Assembly: GCF_024198235.1 (NCBI RefSeq)
Contig: NZ_JAKCFB010000006.1
Coordinates: 62,001-126,000, forward strand
DNA from: Myxococcus dinghuensis
GTDB lineage: Bacteria > Myxococcota > Myxococcia > Myxococcales > Myxococcaceae
Reading direction: 5' to 3'
Length of the DNA stretch: 64,000 nt
Part shown: in pieces, positions 15,312-24,167 of the stretch
Layout: every line of letters starts with the position of its first letter
Numbering within the stretch: the stretch's first letter is position 1
Made by a program: the position numbers and the translations under genes
The notes under the pieces: model-generated
What the model was told of the DNA's origin: nothing
Databases searched by the model: none
The model's input: the letters and a program-made list of their open reading frames with translations, nothing else

Positions 15312-16709
15312 TTGGCGGAACCGCACGTGAGCCTCCGCCGCCCCCTCCTGTCGCTGCTCGTGTTGCTGGCCGCATCGTCGGTTGCCCAGGCGGCGCCGGA
15401 TGCGAGCCCGGGGCTGGTGGTGTCCGCCGCCCCCGCCCAGGTCGTCCTGGGCCGTGACGGCCTCGTCCAGTTGGAGGTCCGCGGCGCACCGGCCGCGGGA
15501 CGGTTGAGGGCCGCGGCCTCGACGGGCTCGTTCGCGGAGGATGTGCTCGACGGCGGCCCCACGCGCACGTTCACCTGGCGGCCACCGCCGGTGCGCCATC
15601 CCCAGGTCGCCCTCTTCCTGTTCTGGGTGGAGACCGCGGGGGGGGCGTCCGACGTGACGACCTTCCAGCTCCCCCTGCTGGGCCAGACGACGCTCGACGT
15701 GGTCACCGCCCCGGGCGCGAGCGTGGTGGTCGTCGTCGGGGACGACCGCTTCGGCCCCGTGATGGCGAACGCCCAGGGCAAGGCCCGCGTCCCCCTGGAG
15801 GTGCCTCCCAACGCGGTGTCCGCGCGGGTCCTCGCGACACGCGGCGCGCTGCGCACGGACGCGGCCACGCCGCTGGACGTGCCCCGCGAACGGCCGCTCG
15901 TGGCGGCCCTCTCCCCTTCCCCGCTCGTCGAGGGCGCCGACGGGCTCCTGCTCGTCGCGGGCGAGGACGCGCTCACGGCGGCCGGACTCGACGTCGTCAC
16001 CGAGGAGGCGGTCCTCACGGTGGAGCGGGAGGGCGCCGTGGTGGGCTACCGCGTCCGCGCGCGTCCGGAGGTCGAGCAGGTCGTGGTGGACGTGCGCCCG
16101 CGCGACGCGGCGACACGCGACGTGGCGCAGGCCCGGGCGGACGTGCTCCGACGCGTCGCCCCGCCACCGCCCGCTCCGCCCGTGCGCCCCGCCCCCCCGC
16201 CGAGCGCGTGGCGGCCCTCGGCGTTCCTCCTCGCGGGAGGCGCGTTCGCCAACGGCTCCAACACGGGGCCGCTCGGCGCGGTGGGCGTGTCGGTGGGCAC
16301 GCCCTGGTGGCACGGACGGCTCGCGGCGGAGCTGGAGGTGGGCCTGCGCGGCGCGACCTTCGACGGGACGGTGGACTCCCTCGGCGCGGTCCGCTCGAGC
16401 GTGCTCGCGGTGCCCATCCTCGTGTCGGTGCGGGCGGAGCTGCTGCGGGGCGCGGGCATCGTCCTGTACGGCCGAGCAGGCGGTGGAGTGGCGCCTTTCC
16501 GGCATCACCTGGGGAGCGACTTCCAGGAGGACATCAGAGAGAGCAGACTTTCAGGCATGGGGTTCCTCGCCATCCAGGGTGCATACCGGCTGGGGCACTG
16601 GAGCGCGCTCGGCGAGCTCCGGGGCTCGTGGGCCCCCGCGAGCACGCCCTGGTTGGACGCGCAGCTCGGCGGCGTCGCCGCGCTGGTGGGCGCGAGGTTC
16701 GAGCCATGA
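15312..16709 (+). CDS. Exported protein with beta-sandwich N-terminus and putative outer-membrane barrel C-terminus
   Basis: 465 residues from TTG 15312, which has AGGGGG eight bases upstream; GTG 15327 is the alternative. The signal peptide ends near VAQAAP. Residues 35-270 are Val-rich strands resembling Ig-like repeats. A Pro stretch (APPPPAPPVRPAPPPS, about 280-295) connects to a C-terminal beta-barrel-like region of 165 residues (SAFLLAGGAF, LAAELEVGLRGATF, GIVLYGRAGGGVA, WSALGELRGSWAP) that ends in a strand with ALVGARFEP. It is probably in the outer membrane. It overlaps the next lipoprotein gene by 4 bp (ATGA), so the pair is likely translated together. No family name is recognised. 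Confidence 0.82.
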   Translation: MAEPHVSLRRPLLSLLVLLAASSVAQAAPDASPGLVVSAAPAQVVLGRDGLVQLEVRGAPAAGRLRAAASTGSFAEDVLDGGPTRTFTWRPPPVRHPQVALFLFWVETAGGASDVTTFQLPLLGQTTLDVVTAPGASVVVVVGDDRFGPVMANAQGKARVPLEVPPNAVSARVLATRGALRTDAATPLDVPRERPLVAALSPSPLVEGADGLLLVAGEDALTAAGLDVVTEEAVLTVEREGAVVGYRVRARPEVEQVVVDVRPRDAATRDVAQARADVLRRVAPPPPAPPVRPAPPPSAWRPSAFLLAGGAFANGSNTGPLGAVGVSVGTPWWHGRLAAELEVGLRGATFDGTVDSLGAVRSSVLAVPILVSVRAELLRGAGIVLYGRAGGGVAPFRHHLGSDFQEDIRESRLSGMGFLAIQGAYRLGHWSALGELRGSWAPASTPWLDAQLGGVAALVGARFEP

Positions 16710-17500
16710 GGGGCGCCACCGTGCTCCTCGCCGTGCTGCTGGCCTGCGGCGCGAACACGGTGCTCCCCACGCCCCATATCCTCTCCGTGAGTCCCCGGCA
16801 GGCGAAGGTGGGCTACACGGGCCTCATCCGCGTGTCGCTCGACGCGGTCGTCCCCGTCCGGGTGGACTACGGGCAGCAGGAGGCCCGCGCGGAGACGACG
16901 GTGTGCGTGATGTTCGGCGACGTGGAGGCCCGCCTCCAGACGTTGGATCCCGACGGGACGCTCGAGGTGAGCGTGCCCGACGCGCTCACGCCGGGCGACC
17001 ACGACGTGCGCGTCATCCTCGCCGACGGGCGCGAGGCGCGCCGCGAGGCGGGCTTCCTGCTCTACGCGGAGGACCAGCCCCAGGTGGAGACCGACTCGGG
17101 CACGTTCATCGACGACGGCGGTACCGCTGACGCGGGGGCACCGGAGGACGGAGGTGTCGGAGAGGGTGACGGCGGCACCCCGCAGCCCGAGCCGGGCTCG
17201 CCCATGCGCGAGGGCGACATCACCGCGTACGAGTTCGACGCCATCCCGGACCAGGCGCAGGGGCAGTCCTTCGTCGTCACGGTGCGCGCCATCGGTCCCC
17301 GGGCGTTCGAGTTCGAGGAGAAGGTGGACCTCTCCGTCAGCCCCGCCTCCGGGGTCATCAGCCCCGAGTCCCTGGACCAGTTCGTCGCCGGGGTCTGCAC
17401 CCAGAGCGTCACCGTGGCCGCCCAGGGGAACAACGTGAAGCTGACGGTGACGGACCGCTTCGGGGTCCAGGCCACCTCCAACGGCTTCCGGGTGAAGTAG
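16706..17500 (+). CDS. Lipoprotein with IPT-like domain and Asp/Gly linker
   Basis: 264 residues from ATG 16706, coupled by ATGA to the preceding exported protein. Lipobox LLAC places the mature N-terminal Cys near residue 14. Residues 20-110 have the pattern ILSVSPRQAKVGYTGLIRVS...VPDALTPGDHDVRVILADG, typical of IPT/TIG-like immunoglobulin folds. An acidic linker (DDGGTADAGAPEDGG, about 135-165) joins a second beta domain of 100 residues. It probably works at the outer membrane with its neighbour. The function is unknown. Confidence 0.82.
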   Translation: MRGATVLLAVLLACGANTVLPTPHILSVSPRQAKVGYTGLIRVSLDAVVPVRVDYGQQEARAETTVCVMFGDVEARLQTLDPDGTLEVSVPDALTPGDHDVRVILADGREARREAGFLLYAEDQPQVETDSGTFIDDGGTADAGAPEDGGVGEGDGGTPQPEPGSPMREGDITAYEFDAIPDQAQGQSFVVTVRAIGPRAFEFEEKVDLSVSPASGVISPESLDQFVAGVCTQSVTVAAQGNNVKLTVTDRFGVQATSNGFRVK

Positions 17501-17527
17501 CCCGCGGCCGTCGGGCGCGCTCCGGAG

Positions 17528-18226
17528 TCAGCGGACGGTCAGCCGCAGCAGCGCTCGGGCCCGCGTCATGTCCGCCGGCAGCGGTGCATCCACCCCGCGG
17601 GGGGCCACCCCCGGCAGCGCGGGCCACTCCACGCGCGCGGCATGCAGCGGCGTGCGCGCGAGGACGACGGCCTCCCCTTCCCCGCCCAGCGCCTTCTCGG
17701 TGAGGGGCGTGTCGCGGCCGTACTGGTGGTCCACCAGCAGCGGGTGCCCGAGCGACAGCAGGTGCACGCGGATCTGGTGCGTGCGCCCCGTCAGCGGCTC
17801 CGCCTCCACCAGGGAGGCGCTCGCGAACGTCTCCACCGGACGGATGCGCGTGCGGGACGGCTTGGCGTCCACCTCGCCCGGGCGGGCCACGCGCATGCGG
17901 CCCTTGCGCCCGGCCACGAGCGGCGCGTCCACCGACTGGGGGGCCTCGACGCGGCCCTCCACCAGCGCGACGTAGCGCTTGCGGACCGTGCCCTTCTCGA
18001 AGGCCACGGACAGCGAGCGGTGGACGGCCGCGTCCAGCGCGAACACGAGCGCCCCGGAGGTGTCGCGATCCAACCGGTGGACCACGAACACCTTCTGGCC
18101 CCGCTGGGCCTCCAGGGCGTCGCGCAGCGAGGCGCCGCCGTCGCGCCCGGGGATGACCGGCACCCCGGGCGGCTTGTCGACCACGAGCACGCCGCCGCCC
18201 TCGAAGAGGATGCGGGGCTCGGTCAC
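17528..18226 (-). CDS. RluA-family RNA pseudouridine synthase
   Basis: 232 residues. The catalytic motif is VVHRLDRDTSGALVFA (active Asp in HRLD, about residue 52), preceded by VLVVDKPPGVPV and followed by KRYVALVEG and PLTGRTHQIRVHLLSLGHPLLVDHQYG, all diagnostic of RluA/RluC/TruC-type synthases. No S4 domain is present at the N-terminus, so this is the short form acting on rRNA or tRNA. The target nucleotide cannot be told. It overlaps the upstream M16-like gene by 4 bp and is the last gene of the minus-strand run 24098-17528. Confidence 0.92.
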   Translation of the reverse strand: MTEPRILFEGGGVLVVDKPPGVPVIPGRDGGASLRDALEAQRGQKVFVVHRLDRDTSGALVFALDAAVHRSLSVAFEKGTVRKRYVALVEGRVEAPQSVDAPLVAGRKGRMRVARPGEVDAKPSRTRIRPVETFASASLVEAEPLTGRTHQIRVHLLSLGHPLLVDHQYGRDTPLTEKALGGEGEAVVLARTPLHAARVEWPALPGVAPRGVDAPLPADMTRARALLRLTVR

Positions 18227-19707
18227 TCGTACTCCGACGCCGGCACCACGGTGATGGGGCCCAGCCCCTTGAGCTGCTTCTTCACCGCGTCCGCCTTGCC
18301 CAGGACGACCACGGCGGGCGCCTCGGCGAAGCAGTACTTGCGGGCCACCGCCGCGACCTGCTTCGGCGTCACCGCGTTGAGCCGGTCGCGGAACTGGAGC
18401 ACCCAGTCGTCGCCGAGCCCGTTGAGGCGCATGTCCGCGATGCTGCTGGCGATGGACTCGTTGGTCTCCGTGCGCAGCGGGTAGAGGCCGCCCATGTACG
18501 CCTGCGCGTCCCGCAGCTCTCCGGGCTTGATGCCCCCGTCACGCATCTTGGAGATCTCCCCCAGGGACACGTCGATGATCTCCCGGGTGGACTCCGTCTT
18601 GGTGAACGTGGACACGGCGTAGACGCCGTCGGCGCTCATCGCGTCGAACCAGGAGCCGATGCCGTACGTCAACCCGCGGTTGACGCGCACCTCGCTCATC
18701 AGCCGCGACGTGAAGCCGCCGCCGAGCGCCACGTTCATCGCGGTGCAGGGGAAGTAGTCCTCGTGGCCCAGCCGGAAGCCCGGGCCGCCCAGGCGGACCT
18801 GGGACTGCGTCTGGTCCGGCTTGTCCACCAGCACCACGCGCCCGGCCTGGGGGACGCGCTTCAGCGGCGGGATGATGCGTCGCTCCTCGGGGCCGCCGGT
18901 CCAGCCACCGAAGGCCTCCTCGGCGGCCTCGGCCACGCGCTTCGGGTCCACCGCGCCCACGACCACCAGCTGGGCCACCTTGGGGCCGATGCGCTCGCGG
19001 TGGTAGGCCACCACGTCGTCGCGGGTGAAGGTCCGCACGGTGCGCGCGGAGCCGCCCACGTCGTGGCCGTAGGGATGGTCGCCCCACAGGGCGCGCACCA
19101 TCGCCCGGTCTGCGATGACGGAGGGCTCGTCCAGGTCGTTGGCGAACTGCGCCATCGCGCGCTCCCGGGCGTCGTCCACCTCGGACTCCGGGAAGGTGGG
19201 CTCGCGCACCAACTGCCCGATGATGCCGAGCATCTGCGCGAAGTGCTCCGCGGGGGTCGTGATCGCGACGGAGAGGTTGTCCTCGCCCACGCCCACGCCC
19301 AGGCTCGCGCCCACGAACTCGACGGCCTCGTCGATGGCGCGCGCGTCCATGAGGCGCGTGCCCCGCCGCAGCAGCCGCGCGGTGAAGTCCGCCAGGCCGT
19401 GCTTGCCTGCGGGGTCGTTGGCGCTGCCGGCGCGCAGCACCAGCCGCATGGACACCATGGGCAGCGGGCCCCGCTCGGCGGCGACGACCTTCAGGCCGCT
19501 GGAGGTGACGCTGTCGTGGAGCGTGGGGAACGTGAGGGCGCGGGACGCGGCGCTCGCGCGGGGCGCGGAGGCCGGCTTGCGGGAGGCGCTCTTCTTGCGC
19601 GCGGAGGCCGGGGCCTTGGCGGCGCGGCGGGGAGCGGCGGACTTCTGGGGACGGCTCTTTCGGGAGGCCATGGAAGCGGATCTTTCGGAAGGTCGGTCCG
19701 GGCTCAC
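18223..19707 (-). CDS. M16-family peptidase-like protein lacking the zinc-binding motif
   Basis: 494 residues from GTG 19707, overlapping the upstream M16 gene by 4 bp; ATG 19671 is a possible later start. The first 60 residues are Lys/Ala/Arg/Ser-rich. The body has the M16 fold (GLKVVAAERGPLPMVSMRLVLRAGS, then KHGLADFTARLLRRGT). The active HxxEH motif is replaced by sequence around HGLADF, so catalysis is not expected. An R...Y pair (VNRGLTYGIGSWFD) typical of the non-catalytic partner is retained. Such proteins usually pair with an active M16 subunit like mitochondrial processing peptidase. Its partner is the adjacent upstream gene. Confidence 0.92.
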   Translation of the reverse strand: MSPDRPSERSASMASRKSRPQKSAAPRRAAKAPASARKKSASRKPASAPRASAASRALTFPTLHDSVTSSGLKVVAAERGPLPMVSMRLVLRAGSANDPAGKHGLADFTARLLRRGTRLMDARAIDEAVEFVGASLGVGVGEDNLSVAITTPAEHFAQMLGIIGQLVREPTFPESEVDDARERAMAQFANDLDEPSVIADRAMVRALWGDHPYGHDVGGSARTVRTFTRDDVVAYHRERIGPKVAQLVVVGAVDPKRVAEAAEEAFGGWTGGPEERRIIPPLKRVPQAGRVVLVDKPDQTQSQVRLGGPGFRLGHEDYFPCTAMNVALGGGFTSRLMSEVRVNRGLTYGIGSWFDAMSADGVYAVSTFTKTESTREIIDVSLGEISKMRDGGIKPGELRDAQAYMGGLYPLRTETNESIASSIADMRLNGLGDDWVLQFRDRLNAVTPKQVAAVARKYCFAEAPAVVVLGKADAVKKQLKGLGPITVVPASEYE

Positions 19708-21017
19708 GCCTCGGTGGGCGCGGGCAGCAGCGTCACGACGGAGCGGCGCTCGGGGATGAGGTACTTCGCGGCGGCGGCCTTCACCTGGTCGCTGGTGACG
19801 GCGGCGTACGCGGAGGGAAGCGTCAGGACGTGGCGCCAGTCGCCCAGCAGCGCCTCGTAGTTGCCCAGGGCATGGGCGCGGCCGTTGTTGGTCCCCAGCT
19901 CCCGCAGGTGGTCCGAGCGCAGGTTGTTGAGGGCCTTCTGGAGCTCGCGCTCGGTGATGCCGTCGCGCGCCAGCTTCTCCAGCTCCGCGTACAGCGCAGC
20001 CTCCGCCTTCTGCGGGTCCGAGTCCGGCTTGAGCTCCAGGAAGAACATCACCATGCCCGGGTCGATGCGCCAGGCCCAGTCCAGGCCCACGCTCACGACG
20101 ATCTTCTGGTCGTAGACGAGCGAGCGCGTCAGCCGGCTCCCCTCGCCCTTGGTGAGCACGTACTGCGCGACGTCCAGGGCCAGCGTGTCCTCGTCGCGCG
20201 CGGCCGGCCCCTGGTAGCCGATCATCACCGCGGGGGACTGGGCGGGGTGACGCACGAAGGAGCGGCGCTCACCGCGCTGCGGGGGCTCCGCGTTGACGAC
20301 GCCCGCGGGCACGGGGCCCCGGGGGATGTCGCCGTAGTACTTGCGCACCAGGGCCAGCGTCTTCTTCGGGTCGATGTCGCCCGCGATGTAGAGCACCGCG
20401 TTGTTGGGCGCGTAGTAGGTGCGGAAGTACTGCTGGCAGTCCTCGCGGGTGATCGCGTCGATGTCCGCCATCCAGCCGATGATGGGCCAGCGGTAGGCGT
20501 GGGCCTTGTAGACGAGCGTGCCCAGCTCCTCGTCCATCAACCCGCCGATGTCGTTGTCCGTGCGGACGCGGCGCTCCTCCTTCACCACCTCGCGCTCGGA
20601 GGCGAGCATGGCGTCGGAGATGCGCAGCGAGCGCATCCGGTCCGACTCCAGGTCCAGCACCGTCTCCAGCGCGTCGGACGCGAAGTCGTCGTAGTACACC
20701 GTCATGTCGTGCGACGTGTACGCGTTGGAGCTGCCGCCGCTGGACTCGAGCGTCTTGTCGAACATCTTGGGGCCGTACTTCTTGGCCCCGTTGAACATCA
20801 TGTGCTCGAAGAGGTGGCTGATGCCGGTGATGCCGGGCCGCTCGTTGCGGCTGCCCACCTTGAAGAACGTGTAGAGGCTGACCACGGGCGCCAGGTGGTT
20901 CTCCAGCAGGCGCACCTGGAGGCCGTTGGGCAGCGTGGCCTCGTGGACGTCGAACAGGGACTGGAGGGCGGGATCCGCGGCGCGGGCGGGAGCCTTCTTC
21001 GGGGAAGCCTTGCGCAT
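19704..21017 (-). CDS. M16-family zinc metalloprotease, catalytic subunit
   Basis: 437 residues. The inverted zinc motif HLFEH (His68-His72) is intact, with a downstream acidic cluster LDLESDRMRSL that supplies the third ligand. The C-terminal half carries the R..Y-type M16 domain. The N-terminal 20 residues are Lys/Ala/Pro-rich and no Sec signal is obvious, so the location is uncertain. It degrades or processes peptides. It lies 26 bp downstream of a NarL-type regulator and overlaps the degenerate M16 gene by 4 bp, so the two are probably made together as a heterodimer. Confidence 0.94.
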   Translation of the reverse strand: MRKASPKKAPARAADPALQSLFDVHEATLPNGLQVRLLENHLAPVVSLYTFFKVGSRNERPGITGISHLFEHMMFNGAKKYGPKMFDKTLESSGGSSNAYTSHDMTVYYDDFASDALETVLDLESDRMRSLRISDAMLASEREVVKEERRVRTDNDIGGLMDEELGTLVYKAHAYRWPIIGWMADIDAITREDCQQYFRTYYAPNNAVLYIAGDIDPKKTLALVRKYYGDIPRGPVPAGVVNAEPPQRGERRSFVRHPAQSPAVMIGYQGPAARDEDTLALDVAQYVLTKGEGSRLTRSLVYDQKIVVSVGLDWAWRIDPGMVMFFLELKPDSDPQKAEAALYAELEKLARDGITERELQKALNNLRSDHLRELGTNNGRAHALGNYEALLGDWRHVLTLPSAYAAVTSDQVKAAAAKYLIPERRSVVTLLPAPTEA

Positions 21018-21043
21018 AGGGCCCCACCGTATACACGGCGCGG

Positions 21044-21709
21044 CTACAGGTCCACGACCCCCTCACGCAGGGCCAGCACCACCGCCTCCACATGGGAGTT
21101 GACGCCCATCTTCCGGTAGATATGCGACAGGTGCGTGCGCACCGTGCGCCGCTCCAGCGTCATCACCTGCCCCACCTCCGCGTTGGACAGGCCCTTGGCC
21201 ACGTAGCGCAGGACATCGAACTCCGTGGGCGACAGGCTCCACGGGTTGTTCTCCTTCTTCTCCGGGGAGGCCGGCTGGGCCTTGACGGACTGGAAGTAGT
21301 TCCAGAAGCGCCGCGCGATGAGGGGCTCCAGCACGGTGCCGCCCTCCATCACCTCCTGGATGCCGGAGCGGATCTTCTCCGGCCCCACCCGCTTCACCAG
21401 GTAGCCGGAGGCCCCGGCCTGGATGGCCTCGTAGACCTTCTGCTCGTCGTCGAACGACGTGAGGATGAGGATCTCCACCTCGGGTGCGCGCCGCTTCACC
21501 CGCTGGGTCACCTGGATGCCGTTGATGCCCGGCAGCTCCAGGTCCAGCAGGACCAGTTGGGGACGGAGGCGGACGATGTCCTCCACCGCGGCCTCGCCCT
21601 CCTGGCTGCTTCCGATGACCTGCAGCTCCTCGAAGGTGCTCAGCACCTTGAGCAGGTTCTTGAGCAACTGGGGTTGATCCTCGACGACGAAGATGCGGGT
21701 CGGGTCCAT
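21044..21709 (-). CDS. NarL/FixJ-type response regulator
   Basis: 221 residues. The receiver domain (1-120) has an acidic pocket VVEDQ, phosphoacceptor Asp in VLLDLELPG (about residue 56), the T/S switch in LILTSFDD and Lys in YLVKR. A linker leads to a LuxR-type HTH (LSPTEFDVLRYVAKGLSNAEVGQVM through RTVRTHLSHIYRKMGV, about 155-210). It starts 2 bp after the pseudokinase stop. No histidine kinase is adjacent, so the phosphodonor is unclear; the upstream kinase-like gene is a Ser/Thr-type protein lacking the catalytic Asp. It likely regulates genes in response to that protein or to a distant histidine kinase. Confidence 0.93.
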   Translation of the reverse strand: MDPTRIFVVEDQPQLLKNLLKVLSTFEELQVIGSSQEGEAAVEDIVRLRPQLVLLDLELPGINGIQVTQRVKRRAPEVEILILTSFDDEQKVYEAIQAGASGYLVKRVGPEKIRSGIQEVMEGGTVLEPLIARRFWNYFQSVKAQPASPEKKENNPWSLSPTEFDVLRYVAKGLSNAEVGQVMTLERRTVRTHLSHIYRKMGVNSHVEAVVLALREGVVDL

Positions 21710-21711
21710 GG

Positions 21712-23784
21712 TCACTTCCGACGGAAGCCAGGCACGTTGACCTGGCGGAGCTTGCCCTTCTCGATGCGCAGCTCCAACTGCTCGCGCTCCCCCGTCGAGA
21801 TGGCCACCAGCATGATGAGCCGGACCCCCGGGCGAACGGGGAGGCGCGTCACGGGGGTGCTGCGCGCGACCAGCTCCCCGTCGACGTACACGCGGGCGGG
21901 CACGTTGGCCTCGACGGTGAGGTAGCCGCGCTGGGACTTGGGGGGCGGCCGGTACGACGGGGCCGGTGACGAGTCCTCGTCGGCCGGCGCGGACTCCTCG
22001 TGCGCCGCGCCCCCTCGGGCCGGCGCGGGCGTCGCCGGACGGGCAATGGGCAGGGGCGGCGGGGGTGGAACGGGGAGCACGTCGGGGAGGGGCTCGTCCT
22101 CGAGCTCCGCGACGCCCTCCTCCGGTCCGCCCAGGCGCCACGCCGCGATGGCGAAGGACAGCAGGCCCACCAGGGCGATCGCCCCGGCGATGGCGACCAT
22201 GCGCCCGCGCCGCCCCTGGATGCGCTGGACCTCGCGCTCCATGGTGGGCATCCGCGGCGGCGTGGCGGGCAGCGAGGGCGCGGAGGGCGGCGGCATCGCG
22301 ATGTCGTCGCGGGGTCGGCTCGCCGCGGGAATCACGGCGGGCATCGGGTCCGGCAGCGTGCGGGAGCGATCCACGGGGGCCGCGGCGCGCTTGGCGGCCC
22401 GGGCGGCGGCGCGGCGTCCCACGACGGAGAACTCCTCGTCGTCGTCCGGGAGCGGCTCCGGCGAGGAGAAGTCCTCCACCACGCGCAGCCGGGGGTTGCG
22501 CCCCGCGGGCTTCGCCGAGCCCTGCCCGGCCGCGCCCGATGACTGCCCCATCTGCCGGCGGGGCTTCGGCGGCGCTGCGCCCGGAGGCGCGTCCCAGCCC
22601 TGCTCCAGGCCCGAGGTGCCCATCTGGGTCCCCTCGTTCTCCGGCGGGGGCGTGGGCTGGGGGGCGCGCGTGCGGGTCTGCGAGGGCGCGATGTCCGGCT
22701 CGTAGTCCTCCGGGCGGTACTCCGCGAAGGCGGGGCCGGCGGCCTCCTGGGTCTCCGCGCTGGCCTCCTCCTCCGTCAGGGCGCGGCTGTACGGCGCGCG
22801 CTGGACGATGGAGGCCTCGGGCTCCTCCGCGCCCAGGTCGACCATCTCCGCGCCGGAGATGGGCTCCAGGGTGAAGGGCTCCTTGAACACCGGGGCCGCG
22901 AGGCTGGCGACGCTCACCTCGTTGGGGAACAGCTCCCCCACGAACCGGCGCACGTCGTCCGCGGTGGGCATGCCGCCGCTGGCGGAGAGGAAGTTGCGCA
23001 GCGCGCTCGCGAACTCCGCGCACGAGCGGAAGCGCCGCCCCGCGCTCGGATCCAACGCGCGGAGGACGAGCGGATCCAACCGCGCGTTGATGCGGCGATC
23101 CAACCGGCTGGGAGGAGGCAGGGACTCGCTGCGGCGGGTGGACACGCCGCCACTGCCGGGGACCACCGGCTCGCGCTGGGTGAGCAGCTCGTAGGCGATG
23201 GCGCCCAGCGAATACACGTCGGACTGTTCGGAGGTCGGCTCGCCGCGCGACACCTCCGGCGCGCGATACGTCCCACGGCCGCGCCCCGCGAAGGTCTTGC
23301 GAAGCTGCGGGACGGCGACGAGGGCGCGCATCGCGCCGAAGTCGCAGACGGCGGGCTGCCCCGAGCGCCCCAGCACCACGTTGCCGGGCGTGAGCGCGCC
23401 GTGGATCACCCCCGCGTCGTGCGCGTGCTGCACGGCGTCCAGCAGCTGGATGATGATGTAGAGCGCGACGGCCGGGGGCAGCAGCACCTCCTTCGTGTGG
23501 AGCCGCTGGAGGGCGGTGCCGAGCAGGTACCCGTCGAGGTCCTCGCGCACCACCGCGAGCCGCTGACGCACCACGCCCATGTCCACGACGTGGAGGATGC
23601 CGGGGTGGCGCACGGGCTGGAGCAGCCGCGTCGTCTCGGCCAGGTCCAGGGCGTAGGCGGGGTCGGACGTCTTGGGGTGGAAGAGCTTCACCACCACCTC
23701 GCCGGACGGCGCCTGGACGGCCTCGTACAGCTCCGCGAGCTCTCCGGTCTCGATTCGGCCCGTCAGTCGGTAGGTGGCGCTCAT
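21712..23784 (-). CDS. Membrane Ser/Thr pseudokinase with PEGA domain
   Basis: 690 residues from ATG 23784. The N-terminal 280 residues have a Hanks-kinase fold with Lys33 (VVVKLF) and DFG at 148-150. The catalytic loop reads IHGALTPGN, so the HRD Asp is Ala, and the Gly-rich loop is degenerate (GRIETGELAELYEA). It is therefore probably inactive or atypical. Residues 300-540 are Pro/Glu/Arg-rich linker, a single membrane segment (MVAIAGAIALVGLLSFAIAAW, about 545-565) follows, and the C-terminus is a PEGA domain (YLTVEANVPARVYVDGELVARSTP). It overlaps the zinc-ribbon gene by ATGA and is 2 bp from the NarL regulator, suggesting a signalling unit. Confidence 0.9.
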   Translation of the reverse strand: MSATYRLTGRIETGELAELYEAVQAPSGEVVVKLFHPKTSDPAYALDLAETTRLLQPVRHPGILHVVDMGVVRQRLAVVREDLDGYLLGTALQRLHTKEVLLPPAVALYIIIQLLDAVQHAHDAGVIHGALTPGNVVLGRSGQPAVCDFGAMRALVAVPQLRKTFAGRGRGTYRAPEVSRGEPTSEQSDVYSLGAIAYELLTQREPVVPGSGGVSTRRSESLPPPSRLDRRINARLDPLVLRALDPSAGRRFRSCAEFASALRNFLSASGGMPTADDVRRFVGELFPNEVSVASLAAPVFKEPFTLEPISGAEMVDLGAEEPEASIVQRAPYSRALTEEEASAETQEAAGPAFAEYRPEDYEPDIAPSQTRTRAPQPTPPPENEGTQMGTSGLEQGWDAPPGAAPPKPRRQMGQSSGAAGQGSAKPAGRNPRLRVVEDFSSPEPLPDDDEEFSVVGRRAAARAAKRAAAPVDRSRTLPDPMPAVIPAASRPRDDIAMPPPSAPSLPATPPRMPTMEREVQRIQGRRGRMVAIAGAIALVGLLSFAIAAWRLGGPEEGVAELEDEPLPDVLPVPPPPPLPIARPATPAPARGGAAHEESAPADEDSSPAPSYRPPPKSQRGYLTVEANVPARVYVDGELVARSTPVTRLPVRPGVRLIMLVAISTGEREQLELRIEKGKLRQVNVPGFRRK

Positions 23785-24098
23785 CGCTTCTTTCGCGCCG
23801 GACGGCGCCGGGTCAGGGCGGAAAAGACGAAGCCGCACCACACGCAGGACTCCCCCCGTCGGCCAGGGGGCAGCTCCAGGGTACACCCGGGACACCGGGG
23901 GCGCGCTCGCGCGGAGGCGGTGGGCGCCAGGGGCCTGGTCGCCTGCCCGGGGGCGGCCCGACGCGACGCGACGGAGACGACGCGCAGCCGGGCCTCCAGC
24001 CGACGCACCCGGTCCTCCAGCGCGGCGATCCGCTGGGTCAGTCGGGCATGAGCGGCCTCGGGGGGTTCCGGGGCCTGACGTCGGGCGGGCGAGCGCAT
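23781..24098 (-). CDS. Small zinc-ribbon protein with coiled coil
   Basis: 105 residues from ATG 24098 (GTG 24119 is an alternative). Residues about 15-40 form a short coiled coil (RLTQRIAALEDRVRRLEARLRVV). The C-terminal half has paired cysteines in CPGCTLELPPG and SCVWCGF, a zinc-ribbon pattern, and ends in a basic tail RRRPARKKR. It overlaps the pseudokinase start by 4 bp, so it is the first gene of the signalling run. It is possibly a regulatory or scaffolding partner of the kinase-like protein. No known family was recognised. Confidence 0.68.
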   Translation of the reverse strand: MRSPARRQAPEPPEAAHARLTQRIAALEDRVRRLEARLRVVSVASRRAAPGQATRPLAPTASARARPRCPGCTLELPPGRRGESCVWCGFVFSALTRRRPARKKR

Positions 24099-24167
24099 CG
24101 CGAACCGCGAGCGTGCCACGCCGCGCCAGTGCCCTCAAGGACCGAGCCGCGAGAGAGCGTGCGTGTT

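Noticed and set aside
16690-16712. tRNA T-arm-like sequence GGTTCGAGCC
   Set aside because: It is the end of the exported-protein gene; no cloverleaf can be drawn around it.
18223-19707. Active M16 protease in the second gene of the pair
   Set aside because: The HxxEH zinc motif is missing, so a non-catalytic partner role is more likely.
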